Source of the DNA: Prochlorococcus marinus str. MIT 9107
GTDB lineage: Bacteria > Cyanobacteriota > Cyanobacteriia > PCC-6307 > Cyanobiaceae
NCBI RefSeq assembly: GCF_000759855.1
Contig: NZ_JNAI01000007.1
Span: forward strand, 62,001 to 126,000
Direction: 5' to 3'
DNA: 64,000 nucleotides
Within the stretch, counting starts at the first letter, position 1. Each line of letters opens with the position of its first letter. Positions 41,082 to 50,643 of this stretch are shown here, piece after piece. Made by a program: the position numbers and the translations under genes. The notes under the pieces were generated by a model. It was not told where the DNA came from. It did no database searches and saw nothing but the letters and a program-made list of their open reading frames with translations.

Positions 41082-41639
41082 ATGAATACCTTTGAAAAAA
41101 AGAAATTAGAAAGGCATACTTTTAGAAAACTTAGAGATCAAATCTCCCTTAATCAAAGGGAAAATGTAGTAAAGAATGTAAAACTATATGTTGATTCATT
41201 TGTCAAGGAATATAAAAATATAGGTTACATAGCAATATATTGGCCTCTAAAAAACGAAGTGGATATAAGAAGTCTTAAGGAAAAATTTTCTTTGGCTTTG
41301 CCCAGATGCCAAGATAAAAAAGAGTTATTGTTTTATCCATGGGCTGAAAAACCTCTTACAAAAGACTATGAGGGGATACTAAGTCCAAATAACTCTTTCT
41401 CATTAAGTTATAAGAAGATAAGTATGATATTTGTCCCTTGCCTTTCAATTGATAAAAATCTAATAAGATTAGGTTATGGAGGAGGCTATTTTGATATATT
41501 AAGAAGAGATAAAAATTGGAGAAATGTTCCATGCATTGGAGTTTTAACTTCTAATTGTGTAAGTACAATTCCATTAACAAGAGCTGAGTGGGATATTCCC
41601 TTATCAGGTTTTATCACAGAAAAAGAAATATTTGTATAA
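41082..41639 (+). CDS. 5-formyltetrahydrofolate cyclo-ligase
   Basis: ATP-dependent enzyme (MTHFS/YgfA family) that recycles 5-formyl-THF to 5,10-methenyl-THF. It has 185 residues. N-terminal KLERHTFRKLRDQIS carries the basic nucleotide-binding residues, IYWPLKNEVDIR matches the central part, and the signature is RLGYGGGYFD near 130-140. Nine bases after ruvC. Confidence 0.92.
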   Translation: MNTFEKKKLERHTFRKLRDQISLNQRENVVKNVKLYVDSFVKEYKNIGYIAIYWPLKNEVDIRSLKEKFSLALPRCQDKKELLFYPWAEKPLTKDYEGILSPNNSFSLSYKKISMIFVPCLSIDKNLIRLGYGGGYFDILRRDKNWRNVPCIGVLTSNCVSTIPLTRAEWDIPLSGFITEKEIFV

Positions 41640-41679
41640 TAATTAGTTTACAAGTGATTTATTAATAGTTTTTTAAAAA

Positions 41680-42099
41680 ATGGAAAATCAAATAAAATAT
41701 AATAATTTATCAAAACTAGTCGAAAAGTTGAAGAAATCAGAAGATCCAAAAAGAAAATATGAGTACATTTTATGGCTAGGGAAAAAATTGAAAGAACCAG
41801 ATAGTAAGCTCCTTGTCGAAGAAAATAAAGTTAAGGGATGCGTTTCAGAGGTTTTTGTTAAAGCAAATATTAAAGGCGGTAAATTATTTTGGGAAGGATA
41901 TTCAGATGCCCTAATAACAAAGGGTTTATTGTCATTTCTAATTATTGGATTAAATGAATTAACGCCAAATGAAGTTGTTAAAATAAATAAGAAATTTATT
42001 GAAGATACTGGTTTGAAAGCAAGCTTAACTCCTTCACGTTCAAATGGTTTTTTAAATATACTATTGAAAATGCAGTCTCAAGCAAATCAATTTTTGTAG
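41680..42099 (+). CDS. sufE: Cysteine desulfuration protein SufE
   Basis: Sulfur acceptor that stimulates SufS in Fe-S cluster assembly. It has 139 residues. The sulfur-accepting cysteine is C54 in KVKGCVSEVFV, followed by ALITKGLLSFLI and the C-terminal LTPSRSNGFLNIL, all typical of SufE. No suf cluster is adjacent, as usual in cyanobacteria. It lies 40 bases after the cyclo-ligase gene. Confidence 0.94.
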   Translation: MENQIKYNNLSKLVEKLKKSEDPKRKYEYILWLGKKLKEPDSKLLVEENKVKGCVSEVFVKANIKGGKLFWEGYSDALITKGLLSFLIIGLNELTPNEVVKINKKFIEDTGLKASLTPSRSNGFLNILLKMQSQANQFL

Positions 42100-42143
42100 G
42101 CCCAATAATATAAAATTAAATTCAAAGTAAAAAGAAATAAAAA

Positions 42144-43445
42144 ATGAGAAAATGCAAAATTGGTATTGTAGGTTTTGGAACTGTGGGCTCAGGGATTTAT
42201 AAAATATTAAATTCAGATGTTGATTCACATCCTATTTTAAAAGAAATAGAAATTGCAAAAGTTGCAGTTAAAAATCTTAATAAAAAAAGAGACATCGAGC
42301 TAGATAATAATTTATTAACTGAAGATCCATTTGAATTAATTAATGACTCTTCTATAGATGTAATTGTAGAAGTAATGGGAGGAATTGATTTGGCGAGAGA
42401 TCTAATTCTGAAATCAATAAAATCAGGTAAATCTGTAGTTACAGCAAATAAAGCCGTGATTGCAAGATATGGAGAAGAAATATATGAAACTGCATCTAGA
42501 GAAGGAGTTTATGTCTTGTCAGAGGCGGCAGTTTGCGGGGGGATTCCTATAATTGAGCCTTTAAAAAGATCATTAAAAAGTAACAGGATAAAAAAAATGA
42601 TTGGGATAATAAATGGCACTACAAATTTTATCCTTTCAAAGATGACAAACGAAAAAGCTGATTATAAGGAGACCTTAAAATTGGCTCAAAGCCTTGGTTA
42701 TGCAGAATTCGATCCAACGGCAGATGTCGAAGGACATGATGCTGCTGACAAGATTTCAATTCTTAGTGAACTCGCATTTGGAGGGAAAATTAAAAGAAAT
42801 GAAATAAATACTGTAGGTATTAGTAAAATTAACCTCAAAGATATCGAATATGCAAATAAATTAGGATTTGAAATAAAACTTTTAGCGCTTTCCGAAAGAC
42901 AAAAAGTTACTACTAATGATTCTCTTCCTTTAAATATTTGGGTGGGACCTTCTTTGATTCCTAAATCTCATCCTTTGGCAACAGTTGATGGAGTTAACAA
43001 TGCCTTATTGATAGAGGCAGATCCTCTTGGAGAAATAATGTTGTATGGTCCAGGGGCAGGAAGTGGCCCAACTGCTGCATCAGTGGTATCAGACATATTG
43101 AATCTTCATGCTTCCTCAGTAAAAAATAATAATTCAATCGATCCATTATTAGCTTTTGATTTCTGGAGAAACTGTCATATAGTTGAATCGTCTCAAATTA
43201 CTAAAAAAAATTACCTTAGAATTATTTGTCTTGATAGTCCTGGTGTAATAGGCAAGATTGGAGATATTTTTGGAAATAATAATGTATCAATCGAATCAAT
43301 TGTTCAACTAGATGCGAGTACGGATGAAGCAGAAATTGTTGTAATAACACATAAAGTGGATACTGGGAATTTTGAGAAATCAAAAAATGAAATAAATTCT
43401 CTTAAAGAAGTAAAAATTATTGCAAGTCAATTAAGTTGTATTTAA
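42144..43445 (+). CDS. hom: Homoserine dehydrogenase
   Basis: Reduces aspartate semialdehyde to homoserine for threonine and methionine. It has 433 residues, monofunctional. The NAD(P)-binding GFGTVGSGIYKIL is at the start, then VVTANKAVIA, the signature INGTTNFILSKM, DPTADVEGHDAADK at the active site, and a C-terminal ACT domain (about 350-430: YLRIICLDSPGVIGKIGDIF) for threonine feedback. Confidence 0.96.
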   Translation: MRKCKIGIVGFGTVGSGIYKILNSDVDSHPILKEIEIAKVAVKNLNKKRDIELDNNLLTEDPFELINDSSIDVIVEVMGGIDLARDLILKSIKSGKSVVTANKAVIARYGEEIYETASREGVYVLSEAAVCGGIPIIEPLKRSLKSNRIKKMIGIINGTTNFILSKMTNEKADYKETLKLAQSLGYAEFDPTADVEGHDAADKISILSELAFGGKIKRNEINTVGISKINLKDIEYANKLGFEIKLLALSERQKVTTNDSLPLNIWVGPSLIPKSHPLATVDGVNNALLIEADPLGEIMLYGPGAGSGPTAASVVSDILNLHASSVKNNNSIDPLLAFDFWRNCHIVESSQITKKNYLRIICLDSPGVIGKIGDIFGNNNVSIESIVQLDASTDEAEIVVITHKVDTGNFEKSKNEINSLKEVKIIASQLSCI

Positions 43446-43516
43446 AAAAATAATTTGCAAATTTCCTTATAGCTTGTTAAACCGAAGAAAGTAAATGTTT
43501 AATTTTTAAAGCTATA

Positions 43517-43771
43517 ATGATGCATTCAAAATTATTAGATAAAAAATATAGAAAAAATAATAATTTAATTTGTTCAGAAAACCTTTATAAAGGTGCTTGC
43601 GTAAATATTAAAAATAGCAATAAGACTTTTCAAGTAATTGGTATCAATCTAGATAAAAAAATTTGTTGGGTTAGAGAGTGGCCCTTCGCCAGTAATTCTA
43701 AAAAAACATTTGCTTTAGAAATAAGTAAAATAACCTTACAAATTTTTTGCTCTAATCAATCTTCTGAATAA
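43517..43771 (+). CDS. Conserved hypothetical small protein
   Basis: An 84-residue soluble protein with no signal peptide or membrane segment. A second ATG directly follows the first. The middle looks like a small beta barrel (KGACVNIKNSNKTFQVIGI...CWVREWPF), similar in feel to SH3-like folds, but I do not recognise a family. It ends 16 bases before the likely start of the transport binding protein. Confidence 0.62.
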   Translation: MMHSKLLDKKYRKNNNLICSENLYKGACVNIKNSNKTFQVIGINLDKKICWVREWPFASNSKKTFALEISKITLQIFCSNQSSE

Positions 43772-43787
43772 TTTGTTACTTATAAAG

Positions 43788-45359
43788 ATGAAAAAAAATT
43801 TTCTTATAACAATTTTTATTTTTTTTATTTCTCTATTACCTAATTCTTGTGGTTCAAAAAATATATCTCAAAAAATTATAGTTGCAAGTTATGGGAAAAT
43901 CGAATCTTTAGATCCAGCCAATGCTAATACGCTTAAGGCTCTTCAATTAATAAGTTCTCTTGGAGACACATTATATGAATTAAGTTCTAATGGAGAATTA
44001 ATACCTAAATTGGCATTAGAAATGCCAATTATTTCAAAGGATAGACTTAAGATAACTATTAATTTAAGAAAAAATGTCTTATTTCACGATGGTACTTCAT
44101 TTAACTCAAACGCAATAAAGTTTACTTTTGATAGATTCAAAAACATTGGGAAGATGAATTATATTTTAGGAAATAGGATTAAATCAATTGAAACTCCAAG
44201 TGAATTTTCAGTCATAATAAATTTAAATAAACCATCAAGTTCTTTAAATGGTTTACTTACATCAGTATATTTAACACCAATTTCTCCTATCTTTTATAAA
44301 GAATATTCTGATAAGTATCTAAATGAAAAATTCATTGGTACTGGCAAGTATGTACTTACGAGTTTTTCTAATGAAGTTCAACTGATCAATCCAAATTTAG
44401 ATTATTGGGGAGAAAAACCACTAAATAAGGGTATTAGTTTTGTGGGTTATTCTAATTCATCCTCTCTTTTTGGAGCTTTAAAAAGTAAACAAATTGATGT
44501 ACTCTTATCTAACTCAATTGATGATATTCAGCGAAATAGTTTAAATAATTTAAGTAAAAATAAAAAATTTAAAGAAGGTAATAGCCCTTTTAGCGAATTA
44601 AGTTTTATAAGCCTTAGAACTAGTTCTTATCCATTAAACAATCTTAATTTAAGACTTGCTTTAGCTAAAAGTATTAATAGAAAACTAATTAGTGAAAAAG
44701 TAAGTTATGGCTTAAGAAAACCATCAAGATCAATTATTCCTCCGATATTAAAAAACGATAATCAAGGACTGTGGCCTAAATATGATTATTTAGAAGCGAG
44801 AAGTTTATTGCAAAAAGAGAATTATTGTAATGGAAACATACTGAAAATACCTCTTACTTACAGATCGAATGTACCAGCTGATAAACTTATTGCCCTGACA
44901 TGGCAGGAAGAAATAAAAAATTCTTTGAAAGATTGTATTGATATTGAACTTAATGGGGTTGAATCTACAACAGTTTATAAGAATCTAAGTTTAGGAATTT
45001 ACACAGCTGTTATTCTAGATTGGACTGGAGCTTATTCAGATCCAGAAGCCTATCTTACCCCACTTTTAAGTTGTAATGAAATAGTTGATGGCATATGTAA
45101 AAAAGGAGAATCAGTTTATAGCGGTAGTTTTTGGGGATCTAATAAAGTGGAAAGTTTATTTCTTGAGAGTGAAAAAATAAGTGGACATAAAAGATTAGAA
45201 AAACTTGTTGAAATTGAAAAAATAGCAGCAAATTCAATTCCTTACATTCCTATTTGGATATCCTCTCAAAAAGCATGGTCTCAAAATAAGATATCAAAAC
45301 CTATTTTTAATGGTGCAGGAATAATCTCATTGAGTGATCTTAAGTTAATTGATGAGTAG
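43788..45359 (+). CDS. ABC transporter substrate-binding lipoprotein, peptide/nickel family (SBP_bac_5)
   Basis: About 523 residues from ATG 43788; a TTG 15 bases earlier is possible but would put extra residues before the signal peptide. A lipoprotein signal ends with lipobox LPNSC. The mature protein has the family 5 pattern: LDPANANTLKALQL, LRKNVLFHDGTSFNSNAIKFTFDR, and RLALAKSINRK. Such proteins bind oligopeptides, nickel chelates or glutathione; the ligand is unknown. Its last 8 bases overlap the permease gene. Confidence 0.88.
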   Translation: MKKNFLITIFIFFISLLPNSCGSKNISQKIIVASYGKIESLDPANANTLKALQLISSLGDTLYELSSNGELIPKLALEMPIISKDRLKITINLRKNVLFHDGTSFNSNAIKFTFDRFKNIGKMNYILGNRIKSIETPSEFSVIINLNKPSSSLNGLLTSVYLTPISPIFYKEYSDKYLNEKFIGTGKYVLTSFSNEVQLINPNLDYWGEKPLNKGISFVGYSNSSSLFGALKSKQIDVLLSNSIDDIQRNSLNNLSKNKKFKEGNSPFSELSFISLRTSSYPLNNLNLRLALAKSINRKLISEKVSYGLRKPSRSIIPPILKNDNQGLWPKYDYLEARSLLQKENYCNGNILKIPLTYRSNVPADKLIALTWQEEIKNSLKDCIDIELNGVESTTVYKNLSLGIYTAVILDWTGAYSDPEAYLTPLLSCNEIVDGICKKGESVYSGSFWGSNKVESLFLESEKISGHKRLEKLVEIEKIAANSIPYIPIWISSQKAWSQNKISKPIFNGAGIISLSDLKLIDE

Positions 45360-46374
45360 AAATTTAAAGAAACTACTAAATTATTCCTTATTAAAAATTT
45401 CATTAATACCAATAATGTTATGGATAATTTCTTCATTAGTTTTTATTTTATTGAGAGTCGCTCCTGGCGATCCTGTCGATGCAATTATTGGATCTGGTGC
45501 CGATGAGGTTTCAAGAGAATTTCTAAGAAATAAATTGGGACTAAATGAACCTTTAATAAATCAATATTTTTCCTATATTCAAAATATATTGCACTTAGAT
45601 TTTGGCCAATCTCTTAGTACCCAAGAGCCAGTCCTAAATATTATTCTTAAGTCATTTCCTGCAAGTCTTGAACTTTGTTTCTTTTCAATATTAAGTGCCA
45701 CACTAATAGGTTTCCCATTGGGATTAATTGGCTTAAGAAATAGGGGTAAAAAAACTGATTATATTTTGAGAATATTAGGAATTGCCACATATTCTATACC
45801 TCCTTTTTGGGGGGCGATGTTAGCTCAATTATTATTTTCTGTATTTTTTAAGGTTTCTCCAATTGGGGGAAGATTTCCAATATTTCAGCAACAACCTCAA
45901 ATTACAGGTTTTCTAGTTTTAGATAGTATTCTTTCAAATAATATTATTGCTTTGAAAGATAGCCTTTATCATCTAGCACTTCCTTCAATTACACTTGGTT
46001 TCCTTTTAAGTGGTATATTCAGCCGCTCATTAAGAGTAAATTTGGATAAGACATTAAAAAGTGATTATGTAAATGCTGCTATATGTAGAGGGATATCGAG
46101 GAAAAAAATCTTTTTAAACCATGCATTGCCTAATGCTCTATTGCCAATTGTCACTATTTCTGGGTTGACTATGGCTTCATTAGCTGGAGGAGCTCTATTG
46201 TTTGAAGTAACTTTTTCATGGCCAGGTATTGCTTTAAGATTATATGAAGCAATTTCTCAAAGGGACTATACCTTGGTTCAAGGCATTGTAATTTTTACTT
46301 CTATTCTCATAGTTTCTTTAAATCTCTTTGTGGATATTTTAATTGCGTATTTAGATCCAAGAATAGAGTACTAA
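45352..46374 (+). CDS. ABC transporter permease, DppB/OppB family
   Basis: A 340-residue integral membrane protein from the ATG at 45352, which overlaps the stop of the binding protein. It has about six membrane helices. The N-terminal RVAPGDPVDAIIG is typical of DppB/OppB. The cytosolic EAA loop, NAAICRGISRKKIFLNHALPNAL, spans about residues 242-264. No DppC-type permease or ATPase follows, so those subunits must be elsewhere if the importer is complete. Confidence 0.92.
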   Translation: MSRNLKKLLNYSLLKISLIPIMLWIISSLVFILLRVAPGDPVDAIIGSGADEVSREFLRNKLGLNEPLINQYFSYIQNILHLDFGQSLSTQEPVLNIILKSFPASLELCFFSILSATLIGFPLGLIGLRNRGKKTDYILRILGIATYSIPPFWGAMLAQLLFSVFFKVSPIGGRFPIFQQQPQITGFLVLDSILSNNIIALKDSLYHLALPSITLGFLLSGIFSRSLRVNLDKTLKSDYVNAAICRGISRKKIFLNHALPNALLPIVTISGLTMASLAGGALLFEVTFSWPGIALRLYEAISQRDYTLVQGIVIFTSILIVSLNLFVDILIAYLDPRIEY

Positions 46375-47921
46375 TTTTTTGAAACTTTTTTAATAGTTTC
46401 AAGATCTAAAAGATGGAAATCAAGTCCCAAATCTCTTTGGTTTTTAATTACAGTAGGGACCTCTTGGTCCTTAATATTTTTTAAAAATTTAACTATAAGT
46501 TCCTTAGATAATTCTTGTACTAAATTTGGATCTGAACCAATAAAAGATTTACTTATTTTGAAGACATCATTATTTTCTCTATAACTATTATTAATTCTTA
46601 TTGGAGAGAAATGACTTGCACCTTCAAAAATTAGAAACCTATTTGACGGATTATTTAAAGCTGAAAAAACTCTAAACTGTTCATTCATTAAGGGTGTAAT
46701 AAGATCATATGTTCCACCTATAAGTAGAGTTGGTATTTCAATCCCAGAACTTTTTTCTTTTGGCCATAATAAACTTCCAAACGAATTAAAACCTATTATC
46801 GCAGTAGCCTTCTTATCATTATTTTGCTCAGGAAATGGTATTTCGCTCAATTGACATTGAAGTAATTTAGATAAATTTGTTAGAGCAAAGTCTTTTAATG
46901 CTGAATCACATTTTTCCTCAAGTTGATCAGTTGGTTTATTGCCCTCATATAAAAGTGCTATTAAAGCACCAAGTGAATGCCCCATTAAGATATAAGAATC
47001 ATTAGGAAGGTCAAATTCTCCAGCCCCATGTGCTTTTATTACAGCTTCTAAATCTTTAATTCTATATAAGAAAAAGTCTGCACTTCCTGGAATTGATTTT
47101 CCACGCTCAATAACTTCCGTAAAGGCTTTCAAATTACTTCCTCTATGGTCTATGAATACTAATGGCCAACCCCTTTTAGTTAATTCGTTTCCTAACCACT
47201 TAAAATTATCGATTTCACCTGCAAGTCCTGGCATAAAAATTATTAGTTCTTTATCATTGTTTTTTCTTTTGCTTCTCCATAATTCAATTTCTAATGGTTT
47301 TACTCGGTGAGGAGCATAAATCTTTTTATTTATCTTAATAAGATTTGAAGTGAAATTATTATCAATTTTTTTAAAAGTTGCTTTGTTTGTTTTCTCAAGA
47401 TTATTTAATTTCGATATTAGATCTTGTTGCATTGCTAATTCATTCTTCCAAGCCGATATTATTAAAATTAAGTTATCAATATCTAATGAAATTTCTTCTG
47501 AAGGTAATGCTTTAATGATGTCATATGTTGAAACTTCTTTTTTCTCCTCTAATAAATTTTCTATAGTGTTATAAATTTCGACTCCATTTTTGTCATTAGG
47601 GACTATAATTGTTTTGCTTAATTCTGTAAGGATTTTACGTCCTATCCAACTTCTTAATACTTCTCTATTTAATCCTTCTTCCTTGAAAACTGGAAAATTT
47701 ATATATTTTGATAATTCAAAAACTTTTATAAATCCATATTTTTTTAACCAATCAACTAATTCTGTTGAATCTTCTTTGTATTTTTCTAATTTTGATAATT
47801 GTTCTATAGTAAGAGGGATTTCCATCTCTTCAAAATTAATATTTACCTTTTCAGCTGCTTTTGAACAATTATTAAAAAATAAACTATAAAAACCTAAAAA
47901 AATTATAAAAATGTATTTCAC
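46371..47921 (-). CDS. Secreted alpha/beta hydrolase with DUF1400-like N-terminal domain
   Basis: A 516-residue protein. An N-terminal hydrophobic signal ends near NNCSKAA, possibly a lipoprotein cleavage. Residues about 30-150 form an all-helical DUF1400-like region often found before cyanobacterial hydrolases. The hydrolase domain has LIIFMPGLAG, nucleophile in GHSLGALIALLY, and a C-terminal histidine in FEGASHFSP. The acid is probably in GGTYDLITP. The substrate is unknown. Its start is 2 bases from that of the divergent MFS gene, and its 3' end overlaps the permease gene by 4 bases. Confidence 0.85.
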   Translation of the reverse strand: MKYIFIIFLGFYSLFFNNCSKAAEKVNINFEEMEIPLTIEQLSKLEKYKEDSTELVDWLKKYGFIKVFELSKYINFPVFKEEGLNREVLRSWIGRKILTELSKTIIVPNDKNGVEIYNTIENLLEEKKEVSTYDIIKALPSEEISLDIDNLILIISAWKNELAMQQDLISKLNNLEKTNKATFKKIDNNFTSNLIKINKKIYAPHRVKPLEIELWRSKRKNNDKELIIFMPGLAGEIDNFKWLGNELTKRGWPLVFIDHRGSNLKAFTEVIERGKSIPGSADFFLYRIKDLEAVIKAHGAGEFDLPNDSYILMGHSLGALIALLYEGNKPTDQLEEKCDSALKDFALTNLSKLLQCQLSEIPFPEQNNDKKATAIIGFNSFGSLLWPKEKSSGIEIPTLLIGGTYDLITPLMNEQFRVFSALNNPSNRFLIFEGASHFSPIRINNSYRENNDVFKISKSFIGSDPNLVQELSKELIVKFLKNIKDQEVPTVIKNQRDLGLDFHLLDLETIKKVSKN

Positions 47922-47923
47922 TT

Positions 47924-49153
47924 GTGATTAGTCCAAATAGTATTCAAATTAGCAAAAATTGGTGGATTCAATTTCCATATCATTTGAGGTTAATAACCAA
48001 AATAAGATTTTACGCCGCTTTTGGCGCAGGAGGTGTTATTTATTTAACATCACTCATTTTTAATAACATTGGCTTATCGGCAACAGATATTGGCTTGGGC
48101 TTTACCATCTCAGCAATAATTGGAACCGTAACAAGATTCTTTACAGGTAATTATCTTAATAAAACAGGCGAAATACAATTTCCATTAATTGCTTCATCAA
48201 TTCTAAGTATTGCTGCTAGCTTATTTCTCATTTTTTCTAGAGATACTTTTTTTTACATAATTGGGCAATCATTTGTTGGTGCGGCTGCAGGTATATATTG
48301 GCCTTCTGCCGAGTTTGGAGTGCCATATTTTTGCCATCCGATTGATACAAGAAAAGCTTATGCTCTTGTGAGAAGTTCGGAGGCTTTTGGAATATTTCTA
48401 GGGGTTTTCTTAGGGGGGGTTATGACGAATTTTATGTACCATAAATCAATTTTTATTAATGATATATTTTGCATGCTAGTTATTACATATTTAATATCTA
48501 GAAATAGTTCTTCTATTAAAAGAAATTTAGAAAATTTCCAAAAGAAATTAGTAGATCCAATTAATCAGGGACAATTGAAATGGAATAAAAATTCCAAAAT
48601 AATAATTTTATCTATTTTATTGATAACTACATCTTTAGCTTTGATTCAGGTGACTTTGCCTTTGGATCTTGTTAAAGGTGGAGTATCTCGGAATGCATTA
48701 AGTAAAGAAATTACTAGTTTTATAATTTCTATTCAGTTAATTTTATTGTTGTTTTTACAATGGCCTGTCGGTTCTTGGATTTCAAAGAAAGGAAGATTAT
48801 TTGGATTGAAATTTAGTTTAATAAACTTCTCTTTTGCTTCATTTTTATTATTTATTTCTAGCTATTTAAATATCCTAGCTTTTTATTTGATTTCTTTTTC
48901 ATTGATATTAGTTAGTTTAGGCACTGCTTCATTTCTTCCAACTTCAACAGATGTTGTTTTCAGAATAGCTCCCTCAAACAAAAAAGGTTTTGCACTTGCT
49001 CTATTGTCACAATGTTTTGCTATGGGTTATTTTTTTGGACCATTTTTTTCGGGACGTATATTGGATCTATTTGGTTATGCCTCAATAATCTGGCTTTCTA
49101 TTTCATGTTGTTGCTTTATTGTATTGGCAATTCTATTTAAAAAATTATTTTAG
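47924..49153 (+). CDS. Major facilitator superfamily transporter
   Basis: A 409-residue carrier with about 12 hydrophobic helices in two halves and a central cytosolic loop (about residues 190-225). The GTG start at 47924 begins 2 bases from the neighbouring start; a TTG about 20 codons later, before RLITKIRFYAAFG, is another option. The loop after helix 2 (FTGNYLNKTGE) is a weak MFS motif A. Substrate unknown. It overlaps the convergent DUF2834 gene by 4 bases. Confidence 0.86.
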   Translation: MISPNSIQISKNWWIQFPYHLRLITKIRFYAAFGAGGVIYLTSLIFNNIGLSATDIGLGFTISAIIGTVTRFFTGNYLNKTGEIQFPLIASSILSIAASLFLIFSRDTFFYIIGQSFVGAAAGIYWPSAEFGVPYFCHPIDTRKAYALVRSSEAFGIFLGVFLGGVMTNFMYHKSIFINDIFCMLVITYLISRNSSSIKRNLENFQKKLVDPINQGQLKWNKNSKIIILSILLITTSLALIQVTLPLDLVKGGVSRNALSKEITSFIISIQLILLLFLQWPVGSWISKKGRLFGLKFSLINFSFASFLLFISSYLNILAFYLISFSLILVSLGTASFLPTSTDVVFRIAPSNKKGFALALLSQCFAMGYFFGPFFSGRILDLFGYASIIWLSISCCCFIVLAILFKKLF

Positions 49154-49521
49154 TTAATCTTCTCTAATTCAATAATTCTTCTTTCCCTTAGAAATAAGAA
49201 AAAAGGTGCAGAGAATGCAAATGCAATAAGAAAAGTACCAATGTAAACAACCCACATGTTCTTCATATTCAATTTTTTTGATTCATTTACTATCCATATA
49301 AAAATAGCGCTAGCTCCTACTAATAAGTCTCTGGAAATTGACTGAGCTGCAGGATTTGCATTAGCCAAGGCAATAAAGTTATTAATATCAAAACTATTCC
49401 CATATTCTCTAGCAAATTCGAAATTCGCCATCATTGGAAGAACAGCCCCCAAAATTGATAGAAAAAGGTAAAGATAAGATAGGATCTGTTTATTATCTTT
49501 TAGAATGTTAAATGAGTTCAC
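49150..49521 (-). CDS. DUF2834-like small membrane protein
   Basis: A 123-residue protein with about three membrane helices, from a GTG start. The pattern YLFLSILGAVLP, then EYG near FI..ANANPAAQSISRDLL, then SAIFIWIVNES matches DUF2834, a group of unknown role. C-terminal tail is charged (RERRIIELEKIN). Convergent with the MFS gene, overlapping by 4 bases, and divergent from the PfkB kinase. Confidence 0.8.
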   Translation of the reverse strand: MNSFNILKDNKQILSYLYLFLSILGAVLPMMANFEFAREYGNSFDINNFIALANANPAAQSISRDLLVGASAIFIWIVNESKKLNMKNMWVVYIGTFLIAFAFSAPFFLFLRERRIIELEKIN

Positions 49522-49562
49522 TTTTTAAAATAATTTCTTTTAATAATAGTATTTAAAAGCTT

Positions 49563-50429
49563 ATGGCTGTTGAAAAGAATAATAGATTTGAAGAAGATAA
49601 ATTTAAAAAAGGAAATTTAAATTTTGCTGTAATAGGTCATGTTGAATGGATGAATTTCTTAAACGTCGATAAATTGCCAAAACCAGGAGTTATTTCTCAC
49701 TCTAAAAAGTCACTTGAATATCCTGCAGGTGGAGGGTCTATTATCGCGAAGACACTTTCAGAATTAACTTTAAACCAAATTCATTTTTTTACTGCATTAG
49801 GTAAAGATGATTATGGAGATAAATGCTTCAAAATTCTTTCAAATATGGGAATAAACTTGCATGTCGCTTGGCGTGATAAACCTACTAGAAAAGGATTTAG
49901 TTTAATTGACTTACAAGGTGAGAGAGCAATTACAGTTATTGGAGAAAGGTTGGCTCCAAATTCTAATGACAACTTAGAATGGAGCGTTTTAAAAAATATG
50001 GACGGAATTTTTATTACTGCATCTGATTCAGAGATTTTTAAAATGGCTAGATCAGCTTCAATACTTTGTACGACTCCAAGGGTGGGATTGAATACAATTA
50101 ATAAATCAAATGTCCTTTTAGATGGATTGATAGGAAGTAATCTTGATCCTGGAGAATGTTTTTCTTTATCTGAATTAGCGGTTAAGCCAAAATATATTAT
50201 TAAAACTGAAGGAGAGAATGGGGGTATAATATTTCCCGGAGGAAGATATAAGGCTCTTAAAAACAATAAAACAAAGGTTGATTCTTATGGTTGTGGCGAT
50301 TCTTTCGCTGCTGCTATACTTTACGGAATGACATCTAAATGGAATATAGATAAAAGTTTAAATCTTGCTAAAATCATAGGAAGAAATACTAGTCAATTTT
50401 TTGGCCCATATGCACAAAATTATGAGTAA
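49563..50429 (+). CDS. PfkB-family carbohydrate kinase
   Basis: A 288-residue ribokinase-like enzyme. An N-terminal GHVEWMNFL strand, the PAGGGSIIAKTLSEL sugar-site region, TALGKDDYGDKC, and the C-terminal DSYGCGDSFAAAILYG with catalytic base D246 define the family. The usual anion-hole GAGD is GCGD here. The sugar is not evident. The two small genes after it lie on the same strand 19 and 3 bases apart. Confidence 0.88.
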   Translation: MAVEKNNRFEEDKFKKGNLNFAVIGHVEWMNFLNVDKLPKPGVISHSKKSLEYPAGGGSIIAKTLSELTLNQIHFFTALGKDDYGDKCFKILSNMGINLHVAWRDKPTRKGFSLIDLQGERAITVIGERLAPNSNDNLEWSVLKNMDGIFITASDSEIFKMARSASILCTTPRVGLNTINKSNVLLDGLIGSNLDPGECFSLSELAVKPKYIIKTEGENGGIIFPGGRYKALKNNKTKVDSYGCGDSFAAAILYGMTSKWNIDKSLNLAKIIGRNTSQFFGPYAQNYE

Positions 50430-50448
50430 TTATTGATTTAAGTTTTTT

Positions 50449-50640
50449 ATGAGTAATTTAGATAATGAAAATAAAAATCTTCTTGTAGAAAACCTTATAG
50501 TTTTCTTTTTATTCACTGTTGTTTTGGTTTTTAAATCTTTGAAAACTTTATCTAGAATTTTTACTTATGGAATTTTCAAAAAAGAAATATTAACTACTAA
50601 AAGTAACTTAGGCGTAGATATAAAAATAAAAATTAAATAG
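50449..50640 (+). CDS. Small single-helix membrane protein
   Basis: A 63-residue protein with one hydrophobic segment at about 13-31 and a basic tail. No family recognised. It is supported by its own ATG, tight spacing after the PfkB gene, and the 3-base gap to the next gene. Confidence 0.6.
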   Translation: MSNLDNENKNLLVENLIVFFLFTVVLVFKSLKTLSRIFTYGIFKKEILTTKSNLGVDIKIKIK

Positions 50641-50643
50641 GAA

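Noticed and set aside
49811-50266. 151-codon minus-strand open frame
   Set aside because: Antisense to the PfkB kinase, which carries the catalytic motif.
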